The notes below the pieces were generated by a model. The model had not been told where the DNA came from and searched no databases. It saw only the letters and a list, made by a program, of their open reading frames with translations. A stretch of DNA of 49,332 bases, taken from positions 1 to 49,332 of the forward strand of contig DACE01000003.1 in NCBI GenBank assembly GCA_002494645.1, read 5' to 3'. A program made the position numbers and the translations under genes. This document shows, in pieces, positions 43,486-49,332 of the stretch; position 1 is the stretch's first letter; every line of letters starts with the position of its first letter. The DNA comes from Euryarchaeota archaeon UBA256. GTDB lineage: Archaea; Thermoplasmatota; Poseidoniia; Poseidoniales; Poseidoniaceae.

Positions 43486-44886
43486 ATGTGGGATGAATTA
43501 TTACTTGAGGCAGGACTCAACGAACGTGAAGTACGTTCGATCATGATTTTGGGTTCAAGACCCCGTATGAAAGCCTCTGAACTTGCTAAAGAACTGAACA
43601 CCACCAGGCTTGATGCGTACAATAGCCTATCAAGACTTCAGGAAATGGGTATCGTCACGGCAACGGCAGACCGCCCGATGTTGTTTTCCAGTCTTCGAAT
43701 CAACGAAGCAATGGAGCACATTATCAACTCGAGAAAACAACAACTCGACCGCCTTATTCATGGCTTTGACGACCTGTCAAAAGGGATTACTGAGACTGAC
43801 GCATCGTACGAGAAGCAACGAAGAGACATTGACGACCCTAGATTCGCCGTATTGAAAGAACGCACACACATCTACAACAGGCTGCAAAAAATGGCGACTG
43901 AATCAGAAGAGCGGCTTATTCTCCTCTTGGGTCAATTCGGGATTCTTCACCTTTGTCGCAACCCCGATGCACTCGAAGCCGTGAACACCGCCTCAGTCCG
44001 GGGCGTGGTAGTTCAAATCATTACCCACTTGGACGGACGCACTCTGCGCTTCTTTGACCAGTTGGACACAAGCATTGAAGTTCGCCATTCTGATGAACTC
44101 GATTCCCTGGGTTTCGTACAAGACCAATCCGAAGTGATTCAGTACCTCAACATCGAAGACAATCCTGTTGGACGAGGAAAAGAAGATGCTGCTCTCATCA
44201 TTGAATCAGGCCCCTTTTCCCAAGCTCACCTGCACCTCATTGACGCTATCTGGGAGGGAGCAGTGCCTCTTGCAACCGCACGGGCTCGATTTACTGAAAA
44301 TCAAATCAACGACCCATTGCGCTTGACGATTGGAGAAGGTTCCTTCCTGAAGAACGTCTCTGTGGCCCTTGGCTTTGACGGGGAATTACCTGACGAAGAT
44401 ACGCCCTTTGATCCCGATGCCTTTTTTGCAGCAGGTCACGAAGTCAACGAAGCTCGCAAGCGCTTGACGGAAGGGAAACTCTCCAACCTCAAAGTCCTGG
44501 GCATTGATATCGGACGCATGCTTCGCCAAATCGGTAATCGTGTCGGCCAAGAAATCGCTTTCTCACTCCGTTCTATAGAAAATGATATCGAGTTCCTTGA
44601 TGAAATGATGGACTGGTGGGAACACGCTGGCCTCGGCTTGTTACAATACAATGTTGATCCCCAATTCCACGTACGCGTTGGACTCAATCACCCGCCCGTT
44701 GACGACATTGACGCTCTGCCGATGTGGGAGATGGATGACGGAATTATTGAGGGCGCACTTTCAACCCGATTTGCAAAGGAAGTCAATGTCGTTATTCAGC
44801 GAACTGAAGGCGAAGGCGATGCCAGCGATTTGTGGCGCTACATCATTCACCGCCACGAAATGAAGATGATCGAACTCAGCGATTAA
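43486..44886 (+). CDS. TrmB-type transcriptional regulator with V4R-like C-terminus
   Basis: A 466-residue regulator. Residues 1-85 are a TrmB-type winged helix (LNEREVRSIMILGSR, then MKASELAKELNTTRLDAYNSL, shown as SELAKELNTTRLDAYNSL), followed by a coiled linker. Residues about 120-290 resemble the TrmB effector region. The last part, about 380-455, has AGLGLLQYN...FHVRVGLNH...DDGIIEGALSTRFAKEV...TEGEGDASDLW, which follows the V4R domain pattern but without its usual Cys. V4R domains bind small hydrophobic or tetrapyrrole-like ligands in other proteins. The ATG directly follows the peroxiredoxin stop; crtI and crtB lie downstream. Confidence 0.8.
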   Translation: MWDELLLEAGLNEREVRSIMILGSRPRMKASELAKELNTTRLDAYNSLSRLQEMGIVTATADRPMLFSSLRINEAMEHIINSRKQQLDRLIHGFDDLSKGITETDASYEKQRRDIDDPRFAVLKERTHIYNRLQKMATESEERLILLLGQFGILHLCRNPDALEAVNTASVRGVVVQIITHLDGRTLRFFDQLDTSIEVRHSDELDSLGFVQDQSEVIQYLNIEDNPVGRGKEDAALIIESGPFSQAHLHLIDAIWEGAVPLATARARFTENQINDPLRLTIGEGSFLKNVSVALGFDGELPDEDTPFDPDAFFAAGHEVNEARKRLTEGKLSNLKVLGIDIGRMLRQIGNRVGQEIAFSLRSIENDIEFLDEMMDWWEHAGLGLLQYNVDPQFHVRVGLNHPPVDDIDALPMWEMDDGIIEGALSTRFAKEVNVVIQRTEGEGDASDLWRYIIHRHEMKMIELSD

Positions 44887-44899
44887 ATCGGTGCTCCCC

Positions 44900-46138
44900 A
44901 TGAAGTTGCGTACCTTTCTCAGTTTTTTCCGTCAGTTGAGGGGGAAGAAACCGATTGATATTGACAAGATACAATCAATGGGGCTCCTCGCTGTTAAACT
45001 CGGACAAATTTTCGCACTACGGCCAGACCTGATTGAACCCGAACGCTGCATTGAACTGCAGCGGTTGTACAGTCGGGGGGCAACGATTCCTACCGAGGAT
45101 TCACAACGCCTCCTCGACCGATTTGCACCCCCGGACTTCAGGAGCCACTTTCAATCAATCGAGCCCATTCCCTTCGCCGCAGCAAGTATCGGCCAGATTC
45201 ACCGAGCAGTACTCAATGACGGGACTCGAGTGGTTGTAAAAATCATCAAGGCAGATTTTGAGGCATCCTTCAAGCGTGATGTGCGACGTATGAAGCGCTG
45301 GATTCGAATGGGTTTGTTCTTCAATCCTCGCTTGCGAAAAGTCGGCAACCCAATCGGCCTTCTTGCTCACATCGAAGATTACACCCTTCGTGAATTGAAC
45401 TTGACCAACGAAATCGACGGCCAGAACCAACTGATTGCAAAAGCCGGAGAAATCGAGCAACATTTCCCCATGCCGAAATTGAAATTTCCGCGCATGTGGG
45501 ACGAACTTTCAAACCAACATGTTCTGGTGATGGAAGAGATTACACACCCCACTCTTGAGACTCGTTTAGAAGGAAAAACGCTCAACTGGACGAATATGTT
45601 GGAATTGTTTCGAATCCACGGTGCGTTCATGTTCGGCATTGGAACCTTTCACGGCGACCTGCACCCCGGCAACGCCATGATGAACGACGAGGGAGACTTC
45701 TTCTTCATCGATACCGGGGCAATTTGTAACGCGCCTCCTCATGTGAGAAATGCATTATTCGGTTTCTTTTACTTCCTGGCCAAAGGCGAATTAAAACATG
45801 CTTTCGATGCAATGTTGACGATGGCGGCGGTGCAACCCACCGGAGCAACCTTACAGACATATTATGATTCCATGAACGAACTCTACGATGGTTTCGTTGG
45901 GACTTCGGTCAGCGAAGTTTCCCTTACAGAACAGATGATGAAGACCGTCAAAGCTGCTGTTTTGGCCGGCTGTTCCTTTGGCGAAGAAGCCTTCCCGATC
46001 ATACGGTCACTGATGTACATGGACGGAATGGTGCTCAAAGGACATCCAGAAGTCGATTTGATCAGTTCAATGGGGCCCTATCTTGACGAATTCTCTGTCC
46101 TTATCGACCCATATTCCATCATTTCACCCGAAAAATGA
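44900..46138 (+). CDS. ABC1/UbiB-family atypical kinase
   Basis: A 412-residue member of the ABC1/ADCK/UbiB kinase-like family, which in bacteria and mitochondria supports quinone and lipid metabolism. Landmarks are AVKLGQIFALRPDLI (KxGQ motif near residues 32-35), AAASIGQIHRAVLNDG, VVKI with the ATP lysine, HGDLHPGN at about 251-258 and DTG in place of the usual DFG. GTG 44891 is also in frame; ATG 44900 is preferred. No membrane helix is obvious at the C-terminus. It is the last gene of the ribA operon and is followed by two T7 tracts. Confidence 0.88.
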   Translation: MKLRTFLSFFRQLRGKKPIDIDKIQSMGLLAVKLGQIFALRPDLIEPERCIELQRLYSRGATIPTEDSQRLLDRFAPPDFRSHFQSIEPIPFAAASIGQIHRAVLNDGTRVVVKIIKADFEASFKRDVRRMKRWIRMGLFFNPRLRKVGNPIGLLAHIEDYTLRELNLTNEIDGQNQLIAKAGEIEQHFPMPKLKFPRMWDELSNQHVLVMEEITHPTLETRLEGKTLNWTNMLELFRIHGAFMFGIGTFHGDLHPGNAMMNDEGDFFFIDTGAICNAPPHVRNALFGFFYFLAKGELKHAFDAMLTMAAVQPTGATLQTYYDSMNELYDGFVGTSVSEVSLTEQMMKTVKAAVLAGCSFGEEAFPIIRSLMYMDGMVLKGHPEVDLISSMGPYLDEFSVLIDPYSIISPEK

Positions 46139-46146
46139 ATATGTTA

Positions 46147-46164
46147 TTTTTTTAGCATTTTTTT
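46147..46164 (+). terminator. Oligo-T terminator after the ribA operon
   Basis: Two runs of seven T (46147-46153 and 46158-46164) follow the ABC1 stop by 8 bp. Archaeal RNA polymerase terminates at such T-tracts, so the ribA operon probably ends here, separating it from crtI. Confidence 0.75.
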
Positions 46165-46180
46165 AGGGCAAAAACCTTCC

Positions 46181-46188
46181 TTTATATG
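46181..46188 (+). promoter_or_regulatory. TATA box of crtI-crtB
   Basis: TTTATATG is centred about 26 bp before the crtI ATG at 46210, the same spacing and nearly the same sequence as the ribA box TTTATATA. It predicts a leaderless crtI mRNA. Confidence 0.7.
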
Positions 46189-46209
46189 GTCGTTATTTGA
46201 GCGGTGGTC

Positions 46210-47823
46210 ATGTCAGCCACCGCTCAACCGAAAGTCGCAATCATTGGTGCTGGGCCTGGAGGATTGGCTTCCGCTCTTTTACTTGCTAAATCTGGCGTTG
46301 ACGTGACGGTTTTTGAACGGTCGGGAAGCGTTGGTGGACGGAATAAAGTCTTCGAACGCGACGGTTTCAAATTTGACCTGGGACCCACATTCTTCCACTA
46401 CCCTGAAGTGATTGAGGACATCTTCAAAGCCATCGGAATGGATGCACATGAAGAACTCAAACTTCACCGACTCGATATGAATTACCGCCTCATTTTCGGC
46501 CAAGGAGGACAACTGGACTGCACGAGTGACTTAGACGTCATGACCGAGCGTATTCGAGGCCTTTCTGGTGATTTCAACGCTGAAGCATTCAAGCGCTACG
46601 TCGTTGACAACCGCCTCAAACTCGAGAAATCAAAGGCCTGCCTTCAAGAGCCATGGTACGGACCCACCGACCTGCTCTCCAAGCGGGCAATGCGTGTTGC
46701 AAGTGTGCTACGACCTCAGCGTTCTGTTGCCAAGGATCTCATGAAGCTCTTTGATGACGACCGACTGATGTTAGCCATGTCCTTCCAGACAAAGTATCTG
46801 GGCATGTCACCGTTCAATTGCCCCAGTCTCTTCACGATGCTGGCCTTTCTCGAATATGAATACGGTATTTTCCATCCGATTGGCGGACTGGGAAGCGTCA
46901 GTGCTCGCATGGCCAAAATTGCCGAGGACCTTGGCGTTAAATTCCGTCTGAATGAGGCTGTTGAAGGCGTAATTATGGACGGCAAGACCATCAAAGGCGT
47001 ACGAACCGCCAACGAAGAATTCATGGCTGAAAAGGTCATCATGAACGCTGATTTTGCAAACGGCATGACACAACTCTTCCCCGACAAGGTTCGTAAGAAA
47101 TGGAGCAATAAGAAATTGGACAATAAGAAGTATTCGTGTTCGACCTTCATGCTCTATCTTGGCGTTGATAGAACCTATGACGACCTCCCGCATCACCAAA
47201 TATATGCTTCATCAAATTACGAAAGCAATCTTGAGGACATCGAGAAGCACCACCGCATCACCTGGGACGACCCGTCCATCTACGTCCAAAACGCTTGCAT
47301 TACCGACCCTGGTCTTGCACCGGAGGGTTGCTCCACCGTCTATGCTCTTGTTCCTGTCTCTAACATCCATGAAAACATTGACTGGGAGAAAGAAAAGGAC
47401 GCTTACCGTGACAAAATCATTGACCAAATTGAGTCAAAACTCGGTTTTGAAAACCTTCGCGAACACATCGTGACCGAAATGGTGATCACGCCCGATGATT
47501 GGGGCGACCACTGCTACCGTGGTGCTGTGTTCAATCTCGCCCACGGCCTTGACCAAATGCTTTGGCGCCGGCCAAAGAATCAATTTGACGAAATCAAGAA
47601 CCTCTACCTCGTTGGTGGAGGGACTCACCCCGGTAGCGGTCTGCCGGTCATCTATGAATCAGCACGAATCAGCAGCAAACTCCTGCTTGACAGCCTCGGT
47701 ATTATTCCTGACTGGAACGGCGTTGATACCTGGTTTGAAAGTCGTAAGCGAAGCAAACAAGGACGAGTGGCTCTTGACCGTTCATCAAAGGATTCGTCAA
47801 CTGGCACACCAACATCGGCTTGA
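46210..47823 (+). CDS. crtI: Phytoene desaturase
   Basis: An FAD-dependent desaturase that introduces double bonds into phytoene to make lycopene-type carotenoids. The 537-residue protein has the dinucleotide-binding motif IIGAGPGGLASAL at the N-terminus with VFERSGSVGGRN. It also has DLGPTFFHYPEV, PIGGLGSVSARMA and the C-terminal NLYLVGGGTHPGSGLPVI block typical of CrtI. In-frame GTG at 46204 is possible, but the ATG fits the TATA spacing. crtB follows 9 bp after its stop. Lycopene, or after further enzymes retinal, would be the product; cyclase and cleavage genes are not in this window. Confidence 0.93.
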   Translation: MSATAQPKVAIIGAGPGGLASALLLAKSGVDVTVFERSGSVGGRNKVFERDGFKFDLGPTFFHYPEVIEDIFKAIGMDAHEELKLHRLDMNYRLIFGQGGQLDCTSDLDVMTERIRGLSGDFNAEAFKRYVVDNRLKLEKSKACLQEPWYGPTDLLSKRAMRVASVLRPQRSVAKDLMKLFDDDRLMLAMSFQTKYLGMSPFNCPSLFTMLAFLEYEYGIFHPIGGLGSVSARMAKIAEDLGVKFRLNEAVEGVIMDGKTIKGVRTANEEFMAEKVIMNADFANGMTQLFPDKVRKKWSNKKLDNKKYSCSTFMLYLGVDRTYDDLPHHQIYASSNYESNLEDIEKHHRITWDDPSIYVQNACITDPGLAPEGCSTVYALVPVSNIHENIDWEKEKDAYRDKIIDQIESKLGFENLREHIVTEMVITPDDWGDHCYRGAVFNLAHGLDQMLWRRPKNQFDEIKNLYLVGGGTHPGSGLPVIYESARISSKLLLDSLGIIPDWNGVDTWFESRKRSKQGRVALDRSSKDSSTGTPTSA

Positions 47824-47832
47824 GGGTTGCAC

Positions 47833-48822
47833 ATGGATAAAAGCGTCATCAACCAGGCTTATGCCTATTGTGAAACGGTGTGTAGAACCGCATCAACGAC
47901 CTTCTACTCCTCCTTCTCAGCACTCTCGCTGCAAAAGCGCAAAGCAGTTCACGCAGTATATGCGCTCTGCCGCTGGGTGGATGACATCGTTGACGGGGAC
48001 GAGGAACCAAGTATTTTGGAAACCAACGAGCTTCGTCAAGAAACCAATGAACGGCAGAAAATCATCGATGAAATTCACGAAGGTAAAGTTCCCTCCTTGC
48101 CCGAAGAAGAGCATCGACGTCGCCTCATGGCTCTGGTTGACATTCGACTGAAATTACATCGGGCACAGGCTCAGAGCATCAACGGAGACGACCACCCAAT
48201 CTTTATCGCTCTCCAGGATGTTTTCAGTCGATATGCTATCAAACTCAGTGATTTTGAAACGGTTCTCGAGGGAATGGAAGATGACCTCTATCCGGTGAAG
48301 AACCGAACCTGGGACGAACTGCGTTCCTACTGCTACAAAGTCGCCTCAGCCGTCGGATTGATTTTGATTGAAATCTACGGATATGAAGACCGAGCTGCTC
48401 GCCTGCATGCTATCGACTTAGGAATCCAAATGCAATTGATCAACGTTCTGCGTGACATCAACGAAGACATGGAGCGAGGACGAGTCTACCTGCCTTTGGA
48501 CATCCTTGCATCTCATGACATTACGCTTGACCAACTTCAAACACCCGGAATCGCTCAAACTGCAGCGTGGAGAGGTTTCATCATTGAATATGTGGACATG
48601 ATCAAGCGTCACCAAGATTCAGCGAATCATTTGTTCGGTTATCTCGACGCACGTGCACGCGTACAACCCGAAATCATGGCAGATGCCTATGCCTCTATTC
48701 TCGGTGAAATCGTGCGCCGCTCTGGTGATGTCTTTACTCAGCCTGTTCGTCTTCCTTTCATGCGCAAAGTCCTTCTCGGCCTTCGATTGAATCTACGTAA
48801 ACTCAAAGCTCGGATATTCTGA
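47833..48822 (+). CDS. crtB: Phytoene synthase
   Basis: It condenses two geranylgeranyl diphosphates into phytoene. The 329-residue protein has FYSSFSALSLQKRKAVHAVYA-type start of the squalene/phytoene synthase fold (core SLQKRKAVHAVYALCR). The first aspartate-rich motif is DDIVD at residues 50-54, and the second is NVLRDINEDMERGRVYLP near residue 205. ATG 47833 is chosen over the in-frame TTG 47827; a GAGGGTTG element lies just upstream. It is in an operon with crtI. Its stop lies within an inverted repeat shared with the convergent neighbour. Confidence 0.94.
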   Translation: MDKSVINQAYAYCETVCRTASTTFYSSFSALSLQKRKAVHAVYALCRWVDDIVDGDEEPSILETNELRQETNERQKIIDEIHEGKVPSLPEEEHRRRLMALVDIRLKLHRAQAQSINGDDHPIFIALQDVFSRYAIKLSDFETVLEGMEDDLYPVKNRTWDELRSYCYKVASAVGLILIEIYGYEDRAARLHAIDLGIQMQLINVLRDINEDMERGRVYLPLDILASHDITLDQLQTPGIAQTAAWRGFIIEYVDMIKRHQDSANHLFGYLDARARVQPEIMADAYASILGEIVRRSGDVFTQPVRLPFMRKVLLGLRLNLRKLKARIF

Positions 48823-48850
48823 GTCTGGCTCAGAATCTCCGTATCGGAGA
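48816..48850. terminator. Double hairpin between convergent genes
   Basis: Two perfect inverted repeats abut: ATTCTGAG-TCTGG-CTCAGAAT (48816-48836) and TCTCCG-TAT-CGGAGA (48836-48850). They fill the 30-bp gap between crtB, ending at 48822, and the leftward gene ending at 48853. A bidirectional terminator or mRNA 3'-end stabiliser is likely. They share one base, so only one may form at a time. Confidence 0.6.
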
Positions 48851-48852
48851 AA

Positions 48853-49332
48853 TCAAAGCAAGGTATACAGCTCACCAAACTCGGCAAGGAGAGAAGGTCC
48901 GCTAGCGAGGTAGTAGACAGCACCTCGGCCATCCCTTGAATCCTCAGCCGTCGCATTTTCATTGGTTGCACAGTCTCCAGTGCATCCGTCAGCAAAGGCA
49001 ACATAGACGCGACCTTCTCGGTCAATGTGCAAATCATTGAAGTCCAAGAGGTTACGGTTTGACCCCCCAATATCACGGCAATCGCCTGAATTAAGACAAA
49101 TGGAACCGACTTGAACTGGGTCGTCTGTGACACGATAGGTGTAGAAGGTCGGGTTGGCGTCAAGTGCGTTGAGGCTGATGGTGATGTAGAGGTGGTAGGT
49201 TGCATTATTGGGCGCATAGTGGGCGTTTCCATCCCAAGGATTTCCATCGAGGTCGGATTGATTCAGCATCTCTGAATTTTCACTACCCAGATAGGTCACC
49301 GCAATTCGACCGGGGTCCCCAGCGTCGGTTTG
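48853..49332 (-). CDS. Partial secreted protein, sialidase/BNR-like end
   Basis: The frame stays open to the window edge, so at least 159 C-terminal residues of a longer protein are seen; its start lies outside. The text DAGDPGRIAVTYLGSEN and later DFNDLHIDREGRVYVAFADGCTGDC reads like successive propeller blades of BNR/sialidase-type secreted proteins, with Cys pairs that could form disulphides (CLNSGDC, CTGDC). The C-terminus ends in a short helix without a membrane anchor. Extracellular location is inferred, as the signal peptide is not in view. Confidence 0.7.
   Translation of the reverse strand, partial: QTDAGDPGRIAVTYLGSENSEMLNQSDLDGNPWDGNAHYAPNNATYHLYITISLNALDANPTFYTYRVTDDPVQVGSICLNSGDCRDIGGSNRNLLDFNDLHIDREGRVYVAFADGCTGDCATNENATAEDSRDGRGAVYYLASGPSLLAEFGELYTLL

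Overview
The window most likely comes from a planktonic marine euryarchaeon of Marine Group II (Poseidoniales) or a close relative. This is inferred from the mix of content, not from a marker-gene tree. Archaeal traits are RibL FAD synthetase, the REGETDL-type RibB, a TrmB-type regulator, an archaeal NFACT/RqcH protein, TATA boxes about 26 bp upstream of ATG codons (leaderless start) and an oligo-T terminator. Bacterial-looking traits are GpsA, an RNase PH of bacterial type, bacterial riboflavin synthase and a Bacteroidetes-like dihydroorotase. Very large secreted proteins with thrombospondin type 3-like and FG-GAP repeats also fit this group. Both tRNA genes encode the 3' CCA.

Layout. 1-1737: AT-rich flank with two orphan genes. 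1738-3945: leftward riboflavin/FAD operon ribB-ribL-ribE-ribH. 4089-6604: an endonuclease IV-like gene, gpsA and a small helical protein. 6606-9226: leftward phnDCE phosphonate/phosphate ABC transporter whose TATA box lies between two dyad-symmetric repeats. 9332-9407: tRNA-Gln(CTG). 9777-14522: a NUDIX/metallo-beta-lactamase fusion, an MDR oxidoreductase and RqcH. 14538-17288: RGG-tailed DEAD-box helicase and thiolase. 17375-22676: RNase PH, tRNA-Phe(GAA), a large membrane protein, MogA and dihydroorotase. 22680-25436: two metallopeptidases of families M32 and M29.

25437-38787 is a cell-surface region. It holds an EF-hand/zinc-ribbon protein, a 2107-residue FG-GAP plus thrombospondin-like surface protein, thiamine pyrophosphokinase, and a tightly coupled three-gene unit of a repeat surface protein, a second anchored secreted protein and a DUF4105/Lnb-like membrane protein.

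38849-48822 looks like a light and photo-oxidative stress locus. One arm reads left: NUDIX, class II photolyase, SRPBCC-SDR fusion. The divergent arm reads right: ribA, peroxiredoxin, a TrmB-type regulator with a V4R-like C-terminus, an ABC1/UbiB-type kinase, an oligo-T terminator, then crtI and crtB from their own TATA box. FAD (photolyase and CrtI cofactor), pigment, repair and peroxide detoxification meet in one place, with a possible ligand-sensing regulator inside the operon. I consider this the best candidate for an undescribed regulated system here. The window ends inside a leftward secreted-type protein gene.

All homology calls come from reading motifs in the translations; no database search was run.
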